Below, piece after piece: positions 25,073 to 36,825 of a stretch of 64,000 nt of DNA (positions are counted from its first letter, which is position 1; each line of letters opens with the position of its first letter). The notes beneath the pieces were generated by a model, which saw only the letters and a program-made list of their open reading frames with translations, did no database searches and was not told the origin of the DNA. The translations under genes were made by a program, and so were the position numbers. Source of the DNA: Echinostoma caproni (taxonomy: Eukaryota; Platyhelminthes; Trematoda; Plagiorchiida; Echinostomatidae); the NCBI GenBank assembly GCA_900618425.1, contig UZAN01039372.1:206471-270470 (forward strand), read 5' to 3'.

Positions 25073-25518
25073 ACAGATTCTTCAAGCCCCATTTGAGACG
25101 ACAGAAGACAACTATTTCACATTATTTCACGCCTTGTCAGCAAACCACCTGTTTACCTCCATGTGATTTCCTCCATACGGACGCAGCAACCGCACATGAG
25201 GTGCGGTGTAGCAGACAACATTTCCGCCGGTGCAGTAAATGTCCTACTTAGAGAAGCCTGCTTATTGGATGGGAAAAATCATTTTTCAGCGACCCGAAAN
25301 ACCCGAAACCAACTTGTCAACTTGTCTTAGTGTTGCTAACTTATAAAGATCAACAACGGTATGCCTCCAGTCCATCGTTATCTTCTACGTGCAAACTTAG
25401 GATCTCACAAGCGTAAAGCAGAACCAACTACACAGTGACCCAGTAAATTTGACATTTGAATTTAAAGGAAACGTCACATCGGCACAGACGGTGTTTCGAT
25501 CATGTGCAGGCCAAATGA
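25073..25518 (+). CDS. Candidate exon cluster with 33-38-bp introns
   Basis: Proposed exons are 25,073-25,162, 25,201-25,315, 25,349-25,434 and 25,468 to a TGA near 25,516. They are separated by GT-AG gaps of 38, 33 and 33 bp that keep one reading frame. Translations include APFETTEDNYFTLFHALSAN, AGAVNVLLREACLLDG and MPPVHRYLLRANLGSHKRK. The second intron contains a CTAAC branch-like site. Donors are weaker than consensus (GTGATT, GTCAAC, GTGACC). The single N at 25,300 sits between two copies of ACCCGAAA, and collapsing it keeps the frame. Family unknown. May belong to the same gene as the 24.2-kb and 27-28-kb exons. Confidence 0.3.
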
Positions 25519-26900
25519 CCCTTGAAACGCTGAGCGAGCGCCGCTTTTGTTAAGCCACTAACATTTTTCACGCAAGTGATCTAATAGGAGAATCGACCCA
25601 CTGTAGTTAACTCCCGACGATTGATCATCGGAGCGGTGGTTGATGATAATCTAACTCTTTAAAGGTGCACATCTCATACTAAACTGAGTTACAGATCTCG
25701 TTATTAGGTTGAATACTGATTGCCAGTCTTTCATACATTCGAAAATATAGACACAGTCATCAGCGCACTCTGATTCTCACAACTTTTCTCCATCTGTCCA
25801 ATCAATTCTAACATTTTAGAGATCACTTTGTGTGAATTCCTAAGAAATGAAACAGGAGTTGCGAAATAAGGCACACATGACAAAAATTCCTGGTGGTTTC
25901 AAACATGCCGCTTAGCTCGTCGTAGACCACTCTACAAGAACTATGTGCCCATCATAAGCGCAAACTTGTTGATACAATACACCATGATTACACGTGCTCT
26001 TCCATAGTCCGACTGCACTACTACAAATTAGAACAGCATACACATTCCGCTTCAAGGTGACCTCTAACCTCATCAGCTAAGCTGTTCGATCTACATGAAC
26101 CAATCTTGGAGAGTTAAGTGAAAATATAAACATGAGACTTATAGCATCTGGCGACCTATAGGTTTTATTTCAATCCAAAATTCCAACACGTGCGTACTAA
26201 CAAAAGCTGGCAGATAAAATCTCATGCGAGTTGTACAAGCTATGATGCCACTGTGAATTGATTTGAGGCTGACCTGATTAAGCATATGAATAGAGACCCA
26301 CGTTTCCTAGTATTTGGGAAACAAAATCCTATAGGCAAAACAAGATGTTGTCCAAATTATTCATCAACTGGTCATTTTCAGTGACACAGGTACAGCATCC
26401 TCAACATGGTTATGTTCAGTGTGAGATGGATCCTATTACACAATGCACAAAACCATCCATCCTGCATCCACATTTTGACTGAGCCTCCTCTTGGTTACAA
26501 CATTCTTCTAGTCACCCCGCTCGAATCAGTTTGACACTTGACAATTGATCACGGTAGAAATAATACCTGAGGTCACACGATGTTTAATGCCTTACATATG
26601 TATAATATATATTTCATAACAAGTAGTATGTGAATGACCGGACCAAATTCCCAAGGAGGCAAACGACCGATTTCGTGGTTCTTGTAATTGTACAAGGCTG
26701 GCTACTGGTTTATCAGAAAGTAGTTTGTTTCTCCTATCGGATTCTATTTTCAGCGTGACAATGGACGTTTTCCGAAAGTTAAAAGATCGTTGTATACTGC
26801 TCAGCCGCTAGCTAACTCAAATGGTTCTAAAAGTCAGATTGTATTTTTAAAATGAACATTTTCTGGACTAAATTCCTTGCAGATTAAGATAGCGAAATGA
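25519..26900. other. Stretch between candidate exon clusters
   Basis: Contains family-4 repeat copy 2 (26,616-26,690) and a (TA)-rich patch at 26,598-26,612. No convincing coding frame. If the flanking exons belong to one gene, this would be intronic. Confidence 0.3.
26616..26690 (+). repeat. Dispersed short repeat, family 4, copy 2
   Basis: Shares AACAAGTAGTATGTGAATGA, a GGACCAAATT block and GACCGATTTCGTGGTTCTTG with copies 1 and 3, with several mismatches. Confidence 0.55.
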
Positions 26901-27281
26901 AATCGGAGGAGCAAACGGGAAGGATTACGCCATCGGTTCGATAAAAGCATTCTAGATTGTATTGATATATCACAGAACAATCGCCTAATCTTCGTGGACT
27001 TCCAAAATTTCCTCGAACGTATAGATCTGCCGGAAGGTCTATCTACCCGTATACCCACATGGTCTGAACAAAATCTTCAATTCACTAACTCGTTACAAAC
27101 AACGTGAAAATTTAGACTGGTCCGGTAGCTTATAAATAGTGCGCAAATAATACGCTCTGAAGACGTTCTCCAAGAGTTTATGTCGGCATATATTGAAAAC
27201 ACGACAAGCTTACCAGTATCCACACACTTTGTTCAAAATCATTTTTCACTTGACAGCGGAGAGCTAAAACCGACTGACTAG
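26901..27281 (+). CDS. Candidate two-exon coding segment with a 36-bp intron
   Basis: An open frame from 26,901 to 27,103 includes FDKSILDCIDISQNNRLIF and RIDLPEGLSTRIPTW. A 36-bp intron (27,104-27,139; GTGAAA to ATAAATAG) leads in phase to 47 more codons including SEDVLQEFMSAYIENT, ending at a TAG (27,279-27,281). The acidic/hydrophobic balance is protein-like. The overlapping 74-codon minus-strand frame is its shadow. The start of the first exon is not fixed, since an in-frame TGA precedes 26,901. No family recognised. Confidence 0.4.
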
Positions 27282-27609
27282 TGTGTCCAAGGCGATGGAC
27301 GTGTTGTAGTCAAAATTCAAGCGGAATGATGCTAGCCAGGTAAAGAGCAACACTATCAACACCATCGGTGGCAGGACCGTAGCCCACTCGCCCCCACCCC
27401 TCGCATTTACCAGTTCAAATGTAAAAATTTAATGATCCAACAGGTGATTCACTAAGATGAAAACAAACTGCTGAGTCGAATTTTCAGCTGCGATTCAATT
27501 GCATTTTTATTCAACGAAACTGTGTCAAATGACAATGGGTGGTCACATCTCGCAAACCCATCCACTAGCCCTCTGAATTGTTTCACACGATATCTCAACT
27601 ACGCCGTAG
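27282..27609. other. Short non-coding stretch between candidate exons
   Basis: Includes a C-rich tract near 27,387-27,404. No feature supported, possibly intronic. Confidence 0.3.
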
Positions 27610-28343
27610 TCACCGGATTCTTATTTAGACCTTTTGTTCCACTATTGGTCTATCCGGTTTGAAGAAATCGCTCTTTGCACTATTCTCGCAACTGAATCGA
27701 TCTGTTTTTCGCTTTGTCAGGTATAAGACATTTCAATTCTTGTCATGTTTCCCGAAAAATCAGACCAGAAGTGCTCAGACCAAATGTGTTTTGTCATCGT
27801 CTGTTAAGTTCATCTTACAACGACTGACAACTGTGACTCGTTTTTCACAGGCAGCGAAAGGTCAATAGAAAGCAGCCGACTTCCCCCACCACAAACAAAC
27901 AAACGCTTCAGGAGGAATTGCAGACGGACTTATGAGTTGTGATCGCTCATTGCCATTTTACACAGTTTCGTCGGCCAATAGTGCAACGGAGCCGCATCTG
28001 AAAATTCTGCTCAGGAGTATGTTTGCACCTCAGCGAATTAGCTGGTATATTGGCAGAACGGAAATTTGCGTAATCAGATGACCGAACAAATTATCGAGGG
28101 TACATGCCAAGCAGTCATCAACAACTTCGCATTGATGATGTCATTTTTCAACCGTATCACCCTGAAGTCACTGATTAAACAACATGTGCAGGAAGAATCA
28201 ATGCGCATACTTTTATCGGCTGCTTCATGATTTTTTAAATCGATGCAGCTACTAAGTTACTCCAATACCTCGAGACCCTGGTTTATGCAAAACACCCACC
28301 TCTGGTAGAACTGTGCGAACAGCAAGGAATAGCATCAACTTAA
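27610..28343 (+). CDS. Candidate five-exon 3' gene segment with micro-introns
   Basis: Exons: 27,610-27,720, 27,764-27,860, 27,912-28,016, 28,057 to about 28,227, and 28,249-28,343 (TAA). The first three introns are 43, 51 and 40 bp, begin GTATAAG, GTCAAT and GTATGT, all end in CAG, and all preserve frame. Translations include FHYWSIRFEEIALCTILATE, QMTEQIIEGTCQAVINNFAL and LLQYLETLVYAKHPPLVELC, looking like an alpha-helical protein. The join between the last two exons is unsolved: the frame meets TGA at 28,228-28,230 and no GT donor fits, so a small indel near the T run (28,231-28,236), a sequence error or decay is possible. Family unknown. Confidence 0.45.
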
Positions 28344-30379
28344 GCTGTCCTTTGATAAACTACGTTTGCCTATCCCCACCGTGTTACTAGACATAAGTCG
28401 CCTAAACTATTCGTCTTTCATCCGTTTATATAAACTATAAATATGACTGTGGTATACACGTGTAGATTTGTGGTGAAATAACGCGAAAATGCTGTCAAAC
28501 GTGACTAGATAAAATTTTCATTTGGTCAAAATATTCTCCTTTTATTTCGAGAACAATATTCTAAAAATAGTTGATTAGGTCGACTGTAGCGAACAGATTC
28601 TGCGGTGTGATTTTGCAACGTAGCCCACAAAACAGGACTGCTACATCAGTGCCTGGTGCGTTTTCTCTGGCTGAGTAGAGGTCCTCTTTGCTATTTACGC
28701 TATCCATTTCAATATCGACTATCTCTCTCAATATACATGCTAGTGAGTAATGTGCAATTCAGGATTATTAGGACGAATAAAGTTGCTCAGCTTTATCTGT
28801 GTGCCTACTGGCAATCGCATTTTTCCCGTTCATCAAATTCCTAAATATGCTTACGGGCAAATTTCATCCCTCATGCAATTCCAATCAAGTGTAATGTGCA
28901 ATTCTTATCTTCTTGGATTCGTCTTCGCACTGTCACCGTGTTTTCCTGATGATTCTTCACATATTACGGAGAGGCAGTCATACTTTGGATGTTTTGTTTC
29001 TCGGTCCCAAATTTTACATCACAGAGATTTTTTTACTGGACTGAGAGTGAAACAACGGTGTTTTGTCACTTATTATGCTGTTGATTATCCACACATATTT
29101 GTTTCAAATTGTTACCGGCAACAGTTTGGGTTTACGTCGCATGTCATTTCACGAAGAATGCTTTAATGATTACTTGATACCAAACATCTTACTTAAATTG
29201 AAAATGAATTCATGGTCTGAAAAAAGTACAAACAAACGGTTCACCTTCACTCCGTAAAAGTTCATGTTCTAATTTGAATTGCATGAGCGGAATTATTAAC
29301 TCCATGCTCATCCTCTTCGGTCACAGCAGTAGCATATATAAGCACGCAAAAGCTGACCTTAACTAATCGATATTCTGTCATACTCAGAGTGAGATCTTCC
29401 GAAATCAGACTCTAATTCTCCGACGACATATATCCGGTTAACATCGACCGAATCGATGACCCGATTGGTAGATTGCTCACCGTTAACAATCTCCTGGTGT
29501 AGCGGGGATGAACTGTAGGATCATGATAGTGGAAAAATGGGTTCCTCGCCCATCCATCTACAGAAAAATTCCAACTCCATCCATGAATTATACGGTTAAT
29601 TCTTGTGTGGCACCTTCAGGTCAGTGAACGAACTAATACAAAATATTCAGTTCACTGGTAGAGTCGTTTGTAAACGAATTTCCGGTGCACCATAGATTGT
29701 TTATCGTTTAAACTTTATCAATTGGGATGGAAGTAAAAAGTACACGTGTGGCAGCTTTCTTTTGCCACCTATATTATTGATTGATTATCCGGTCCTTGTA
29801 TAAAGTATCTAAAAATCTATTGGGTGGTTGACCGAATATGTGCATAGGTAATCGAATAAATTAATGGTTGATGCATTGATCATTCAATTGACTGATTGCT
29901 TAACTGTTAAGGGGATGAGTGGATTGATTGATTGTTAGATTGACTGAAACATTAATTGATCGAGTGACTCGATTTGACTGACTAAATAATTGAAAAATTG
30001 ACCAATCGATCAGCTTATTTTTGATCATTTACCTGACTGATTGTTGAACCTGGAGTGTGATGGATTTAAACACATCCCAGTAACTTAATCTCGTTGAGCG
30101 CATCAATCGTTGATAGACAAAGAGCAACAATGACTAGTATTGTGTTCAGTTCTTTGTTTCATGAACCGTAAGTATGTTTTCAATGTTTGGTTGATTCCTC
30201 TTATTCCTTTTTTATCTCTATTCAATAGTTTTTTTTCTATTACAGATCTTCGTACAAACTTACGATAGCACAGTTTAGCAGTCTCCTCATTTTTTGAGGT
30301 TTCCAGCGTTAATGTTTTGTCAAAGAGGAAACTGAACATGCATAACCTTGATTTTCTCTAATAATTCTCTAATATTTCA
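28344..30379. other. Stretch with cryptic TTGA/GATT simple-sequence region
   Basis: The first 1.4 kb shows no feature. From about 29,770 to 30,055 the sequence is dominated by imperfect TTGA/GATT units, a degenerate simple repeat. The 138-codon plus frame at 28,750-29,166 shows no motif. Confidence 0.45.
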
Positions 30380-30833
30380 AAGGAAACCGTTTGAAGTATG
30401 TATTTTACGTCTCCAGCTGTTGAACCCAAACCATCCATGTTGGCAGCTGCTCATTTTATTGAACGGTGTACACCTTAGGGGACATCGGTTCAAGTTAATG
30501 ATTCCCAAGTGTCGATTGAAATGACGGTGCCAATCCTTTGCAGTCGGAGTATGCATTACTTGGAACACCTTTTTATTTCACCTCGTTTGTGCACCAATTA
30601 TTGAATCTTTCAAGTGAAGACTCGATGAAACCTTGATATACTTCACATTCCTACACCACTAAAAGCAAACGAAAATTCAATGAAGCCCACATTCTTTATA
30701 ATCTTCTACCCGGAATGGTATGCGACTTTTTTCGCTGTGAAAGGATTTAATTGTGTAAATACCCTTTGGGGACAAGAGAAGCATGAGCTTGTAGATAATG
30801 CCCATAATAAAACTTTGAATTTGACTTTGAATG
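30380..30833 (+). mobile_element. CR1/Jockey-group LINE, 3' end
   Basis: The plus strand matches the 3' end of the LINE at 53.03-54.51 kb: NPNHPC, then LRGHRFKLMIPKCRL, then a region corresponding to the last about 60 codons. It ends with AATAAAACTTTGAATTTGAC, a degenerate copy of the (TTTGAC)n tail. The 63-codon minus-strand frame at 30,377-30,568 is its reverse-complement shadow. Severely 5'-truncated and frame-broken. Confidence 0.65.
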
Positions 30834-33800
30834 CTTCATATGACAGCGTAAATATTTTGCTGACAAGGTAAGACACGTTACAATTGCAAATATTTATCAA
30901 CGCTGTCGCTCATAAATTCTCTTGCTAACATTCTCATCAATGCGTTCAGGAACCGCAACTGCCTGTTTGCAAATAGCATGTTTAAATTTTGGATCAATCG
31001 GGTTCCTTGGTAGCTCGGCCGGTTTATTTTCCGATTGATATATTAGTGCTTTTACTCCCGTTTACAGGCGCAAACTGTAAGTAGTCAACCTAGATCAGCA
31101 GCTGATTTAAAACGCTTTATTGAATTCTAGGAGCACGACACGTACTTGTTTTCAACCTTCTTCATTTCTGTCTTCTTCCACATGCATTCGAGCAGTACCT
31201 GTGAAATTAAGGTTCAAAAATTTAAAAAGAATGAATCAGCATCAACTTGAAAATAAGTGATAGGTAATTGTTGTAATGTATAGGAATCAGTGGCCTTATT
31301 GATGAGCAACTCATTTGTAGCATTTTTCCGATTTGATTCAGCTCAGCCTTACGGTGGGTGCTTTGATTGGGGATTCCGATTAATTACCATGTGGTTGGAA
31401 TATTGGCAGCGTTGTTCGTTTTCATCATCATCATCATATGTTCCCATTTGAGTTTGCCTCGGGGAATGTCTCAGGTCGTGACCCACAATCGCCAGGCTTG
31501 TCCCACGGGAGTTACGCACATTCTGTTCCAATGGTGTCTTATAACAGTTTATTATTATTTTCAGTATTTTTATCACTATTATTATTATATGTATTCAAAT
31601 TAAAGACGGAAGTTCCATGTGACGCTCGTCGAACTGATAACTCATTGTATACGACTTGTTTATTGACTAAGAAAAATAGGATATGAAATAGTGGACAAAA
31701 ACAGACGCTGAAAACCAAGGATACCGCAAGAGACAGAATGCAATCTATTCATCTCACCGCGATTACGAAAGATCAGCTCCTGTTTAAAAGTGCTCCAACT
31801 ACGCTTAAACTTGTATTCTATTTTTAGTATCATATTTTTCGAGGACTCTTAGAACTACACTTGCCTACGTTTCAATATAAGTTCCAAGTATTTACTGCAT
31901 CATCTTCAGTACAGTGGAATTATTCAACGAGTACATCGTGTCTTTAATTCAAAGTTTAACAGATCTCTGATCGTATTCTTGTGTTTCATGATTCCTGCAC
32001 TCCGCACTTCTTCTGCCCCAATAGACACTCATAAACGATTCACAAGAGATATGCTGGTCCAGGGTAATGAAATAACGTTGCTAGACGGAAAACGCACTAT
32101 TCTTTTCACGACTGAATGACTGTTCTTTGAATTATTTCAATCTGTAATAGTAATAATACCTCAAGTGACTATTTTAGTTCAATTGTCTCAATTATTGTTT
32201 TGTTTATCGGTCGGGATGGGTGCGATGCGCATCTGAAAGAACAAACCTGTTCATATCCTAAAGAACAAAACTTTCGACAAACGCATGTCGCGGGTATCAT
32301 ATTATTAAACAAACACAAAATAATGCATGGGAAAAAGATTTTTTAGAATATCAAAACATTTGGAAACTCTATTACCTACTATAAATGCAGCGGGAACTTT
32401 CCGAATCACCTAATCTGTGGTGCGTATTGCATATATATGCATCTATAAACTGCAATAAGTAGTGTTTGAATGATTTGAAAATATTTTTGGAAGCATAAGA
32501 CCGGTTTTGTGATTCTTGCTTATCCGGGGATCCTTTTCCAGTTCATTCATATAGTTGCCCCGGGAAGTTTACTATCGACACAACTATCTCCTATGTAACT
32601 CCGGTTATATTTGTTGAGTTAGTCTTCTTAAAACCAGTCGCCCTATCAATTTATTTAAATAATTAATTATCTGTTTATTTATTATGCGGTTAAATGAAAT
32701 TTATGCATCCTAGAAATCGTTTTTTTCATCGGTTCTTCAGAAAGTTAAAAATTCTAACACATTGTGCTAACACTTGGAGGCAGCACATTAACATCCTGCC
32801 ATTGTTGAATAACTATTCGGTAAACTATACGTTAAAATTCCCGCGGCTGAAGAATGCTGGTCGTATTACAGAATTTAATTGCAGCGTCTCTTTTAGTTCC
32901 CTCATTTAATTATGGATTATGTGGATATTCGTGTACAGTTTCTCACTTGCTTTCTTTCTGTCAACTCGTCCTCCCATCATTTACGGAGTGGTTATTTGTT
33001 TATCTTCCGGTCAATGACTTAATCATTTAACTGCAAACAACACATCTCTGATATCCTAAAACGAAAATGACTCACACTGGATTCCCCCGGTGTGTTTGTC
33101 ATGCATTCCACTCATCCTTTTGTTATCTGCCCCAACCCCGCCAACCACCTCCGTCTGATCGCGCGTTTAAGCGAACAACTTCCAACCGGAACCCGTCACC
33201 CCCACCCCCACCCAGCCCCGACTCGCCCAGCATCTCCCTCAATGTTTACCGCCAGGAGTGGTAACACGATTCGACTGTGTGTGTTTGTGGGGGGGAGGGG
33301 GAAGCGGGCTGTTAAGAGAATAGACACAGCCATAAAGGTGGTTTGAGAGGGCGAGAGAGAGCGAACCGGTATACCGTTTAGATCTATCGAGCAGCGCGAC
33401 AACGATTTTCCAGGGGTCATGTGTCTTACTCGTGGGCCGGGCTGAGTGGACTGACAACGATGTCCTCTTCAGGTCATGAAACTTGAACCAGCTGCATGCT
33501 GCTTCTCGTTCTTCCCAACTTTATCAGTTTATTTATATGGATGTGTTTATGTATGTATGCACGTAAGCGTCCGTAGACTGAAAATTTCTACGATGACATT
33601 GATGCCTTGCTGTCATGTCATGTTTGTACACAGCACAGATGATCTGATTGATTGACCTGGTTCAACGATTTTCAGTTTGGAGAATAGCACCGGATAAAGC
33701 AGTTTATATAAATTGGTAATTATGGATTCTATTCGTTAGGGAAAAAACGCAGTTTCTGTTAAGGTGGATAACAGTATCTATGGTACATACAAAAGTTTCA

Positions 33801-34044
33801 GCTGGAACACAAACGTATGACTGTTACAACTGCATTCTGTGTGGGCTGCGTCCCGTTTCCACTGACACATCAACTAATGCAATGGATGAATGACGTAAGT
33901 GCGAAATCATTTTGTGTTCCGTAATTGAAAAAATATTAGATCACAGACTGAGATCATGCTTGTTCAGTCGTTGCGTGGCGAAAACCTGTAAACTGAGCAA
34001 AGAGACTGGCGTCAATTAACCCCTGCGAGGTTTCAATAGGATAA
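30834..34044. other. Stretch without recognisable gene; C/G-rich patch
   Basis: Contains family-4 repeat copy 3 (32,454-32,525), a C-rich run at about 33,197-33,220 and a G-rich run at 33,288-33,305. Open frames near these runs are low-complexity and overlap on opposite strands. Confidence 0.35.
32454..32525 (+). repeat. Dispersed short repeat, family 4, copy 3
   Basis: AATAAGTAGTGTTTGAATGA, then GGAAGCATAAGACCGGTTTT and GTGATTCTTGC, in the same order as copies 1 and 2. Confidence 0.5.
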
Positions 34045-34269
34045 CCACCAAATCTGACCGACAGTGAAACAGAATTCTTGCAAGTTCGAGGCGATGGCGA
34101 GATTCCAATCACCGCCGATAAATTCCAGAACACAGTAGTAGCATCCATCCAAACTGTTGACAATCGCATCGTTTGCTTGGAGAGGTGTTTAATCAATATA
34201 CATAAAGTCAGTGACCAAACTATGCTGATCTCCGAAGGAAACGGTTTTTATTACTCAGGGGACATATGA
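34045..34269 (+). CDS. Candidate exon, unrecognised
   Basis: An open frame after a TAA (34,042-34,044) encodes about 74 codons, including TEFLQVRGDGEIPITADKFQ and VDNRIVCLERCLINIHKVS, and ends at a TGA. An acceptor-like CCGACAG at about 34,064-34,070 would enter this frame. The composition is protein-like, with a possible short helix in the middle. The opposing 80-codon minus frame is considered a shadow. No family or partner exon found. Confidence 0.25.
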   Translation, partial: PPNLTDSETEFLQVRGDGEIPITADKFQNTVVASIQTVDNRIVCLERCLINIHKVSDQTMLISEGNGFYYSGDI

Positions 34270-36072
34270 GAGCTCCATGTTTTGAAAGAACCTTCTGTGA
34301 GCATAACGAAGAGGTATGAAATCCACCTCCTTGGATATCATCGATGTTCTGTATCGATCGATCCCATCTAGTCACAAACGTGGGACCTTTCATATCGATG
34401 GGTTGAGCAAACTAATACCAATTGTCTCACCATGATGAACTATATATATTTGAATGCGTAACAGTACCATATGCCGATAATAGGATGTCCCATTGGTCGA
34501 ATAGCAGCATTTCTAAACTCATATAATACACGCACACGTTCGTTAGGGCTTTTATCACGGAGAAAAAGCGCTGCCTAATGCACAGTCACTGAACACAATC
34601 GTCCGCCTTCTTATCTCACCATGTCATCTACTTGTCCATCTAATCATTTTGTGCGCCGGAGATGAATCACACAAGTGATGCTAGTATTAATGACAGTACT
34701 AGTAATAGAAGCAGCAACAGCAGTATAAACAGTAAATGGATACCATAATGCACGCATTAGAGACCTTGATGATGCCTAACATCTTGAATAGAAATAAGCT
34801 GGCCACTAGAGCATCAGATATAGAGACAAACTACTTCCAGTTCATCCCACTCTCCCGCTCCAACCCAAATTGGCGTGCTGTTTGTTTCACCATTGCATTC
34901 ACACACTTGTCCACTTGTTGGCCGGTTTGGCATACCACTTCATGTGCCATTGACACGTGACCAATGTAAGTCGTGTGTCTGCTGTCTGTGTGTGTTCTTC
35001 TGTGTAAACGCGGAATACCAGCCACTCAAACTGAGGAATATAGTGTCATCAAAAGTAGCGTGAGCGGGAAGAGCAGTGGTAACACCATCAGCCCATGTTC
35101 AGACGTGCGTACGTTTATGTGGGGACGTAGTTGGAAAGATGAGCGTCTACATTAATGTTTCTCCATTCAGCGCTTTTCCAAAACCAGACAATCACGACGA
35201 AACGAGTATTCCCGCCGAATCCGTGAGAGATGATTGGGAGGAATTCGGGAACAAGTCTGTCAATAGAAGACAGGAAATCATGATCCTTATCGTGAGCCCC
35301 AAGGAACGCGACCTTAAATGTCACTCTGTCATGAGGCACAAGCACAGAAGTGATGTGGACGGGATAAATAAATTTGTCTGTTCGGTTCATGTCCGACTCT
35401 TCCCATTACCTTTGAGATTTCCACATTGACGAATTCAAAGTGTCCATGGGATTTCATTGTGGCAAATATAAGATGAAGGCACATGTATCTACTTTGACTT
35501 AACAGGGAGTATGTGAGACTGGAACGGATGTTGATCAAACACCAGCATCATCACTGTAATTTTGTTAATACTTTTCAGCTTCCATTATCATACCTGTATA
35601 TTGATGGCTAAGGATGAAGTATATTTATTCCTAACTTTATCTCCCAGTTTTATGTTCTTAGTTCTCTTTCATTGTTTTAATTTGCGCGACTTTGAGTGTA
35701 GCGATAAAATTTGTAATAGTTCGAAAGTTATAGTTCAGATCTGAAAAGGATTTTATGAAAGAACCATGGAAATTCATTCTTTCCAACGAATGATTCTTGT
35801 TTCATGAGGATGGTTCTTAAGTTGAACACAAGTATTCAAAATTGCTTATCTATCTTAATTCAGTGCTCGGTAAAGAAGCCAATTATGAAAATATTCCTGC
35901 TTAACTAACTTGCTAAACTATTTGGCTACAAACTACTCACGCGTTATCCCGAACCAGTGCGCAAGTGTGAGAACCAAAGTGTGAGCGACATCCGGTCATG
36001 GAACTGGAATGTTGATTAGTTCTTTTCCAACTTGTCATGATTTCTCCCCCCTACTTTACAGTTTGATATAAA
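34270..36072. other. Stretch without recognisable gene
   Basis: The plus frame at 35,076-35,429 and minus frame at 35,115-35,390 overlap, and neither shows a motif or clear splice structure. Confidence 0.3.
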
Positions 36073-36105
36073 TTGTTGCTCACCGAGTTTGGCAATTATA
36101 TTGCA
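36073..36105 (+). repeat. PLE-1 inverted terminal arm, left
   Basis: TTGTTGCTCACCGAGTTTGG then CAATTATATTGCA. It pairs as an inverted copy of 37,913-37,942 at about 80-85% identity. PLE long terminal repeats occur in direct or inverted orientation, so this fits an inverted pLTR remnant. Confidence 0.65.
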
Positions 36106-36146
36106 AACGTTTCATCGTCAGTCGAGGCGACATTCTCAATGCAGCA
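36101..36146 (-). ncRNA. Hammerhead-ribozyme-like core in PLE-1
   Basis: Minus strand: TGCATTGAGAA, a weak stem II with TCG/CGA pairing, then GAAACGT followed by TTGCAA. Stem I can pair TGCA with TGCA. The order matches a hammerhead with a very short stem III, and the core strand again reads TTGAGAA instead of CTGATGA. Hammerhead motifs are known from terminal repeats of Penelope-like elements. Activity is untested and probably weak given the short stems. Confidence 0.45.
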
Positions 36147-36178
36147 ACTGGGTGAGCGCTTACGAGTGTCTCTTTCCT

Positions 36179-36195
36179 TATATATATATATATAT
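36179..36195. repeat. (TA)n microsatellite in PLE-1 3' UTR
   Basis: Eight TA units. Similar short (TA)n tracts occur at about 37,977-37,989 and 38,870-38,884, outside the element. Confidence 0.8.
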
Positions 36196-36482
36196 CGTTT
36201 AGTGATGAAGAGTTATGGCGTTGCCAGACTGGTTGATGTCTGTTCGCTTTGTGCTGATGGGGGACGAGGTGGACGCGAGCAGTCTGACAGCTGGTCATTG
36301 AGTGATCAGTTTAAGTGCTACTGTTGTCCTGTTGTGACGCACGACACGATCCACCTTCTTTGCGTTGATCGGTCCTTTTGTTGCATGCGAGTGTAGACTT
36401 GATCGATGTCAATGTGCCGGTTGACCGAGTTTTTCGACCAATCCCAAGTCTCCAGAAATTCTCTGGCGTGTTTGGTGCCGGC

Positions 36483-36806
36483 CTAATTGACGACTTTGAT
36501 GTTTTCGAAATGGAAGTTTTGTCCTTCTCGGTTCTCGTTAATTAAGATTTGTGAGAGCGCACCTTGTCTTTTGACGTCCAGTTTGTATTCGTGCAACCGA
36601 GTTGCTAGTTTTCTCCCTGTTTGACCAATGTAGTGCTTGTTGTAGTTCTTGCAGTTGATGAGGTAAATCACATTTGTTCGATTAGTGTCTTCTTGTTGCT
36701 TCTTGGTATTCACTAAGATTCTCCGTAGGGTTGTCGTTGATTTGTGGGCGACTTGAATGTTGTGTGGCTTTAGTATTCTCGAGGTCAGTTCAGAAATGTT
36801 CTTCAC
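36483..36806 (-). pseudogene. PLE GIY-YIG endonuclease domain (PLE-1)
   Basis: A 107-codon minus frame. VIYLINC supplies the GIY-like strand, HYIGQTGR the YIG strand, and the Arg in LATRLHEYKL the conserved helix Arg. The C-terminal DFDW-like and Glu-containing segments expected in PLE endonucleases are replaced by an early stop after NIKVVN, so the domain is shortened. Upstream PLE linker features (Lys/Arg-rich) are partly visible. Confidence 0.8.
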
Positions 36807-36825
36807 ATAAGGTAGGGTTATTCGT

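Noticed and set aside
29770..30055. Satellite array
   Set aside because: No perfect repeating unit could be followed for more than a few copies, so it is described as cryptic simple sequence only.
33197..33310. Regulatory GC/G-quadruplex element
   Set aside because: C-rich and G-rich runs are present, but a four-run G-quadruplex pattern with short loops is not clear, and no gene start lies next to it.
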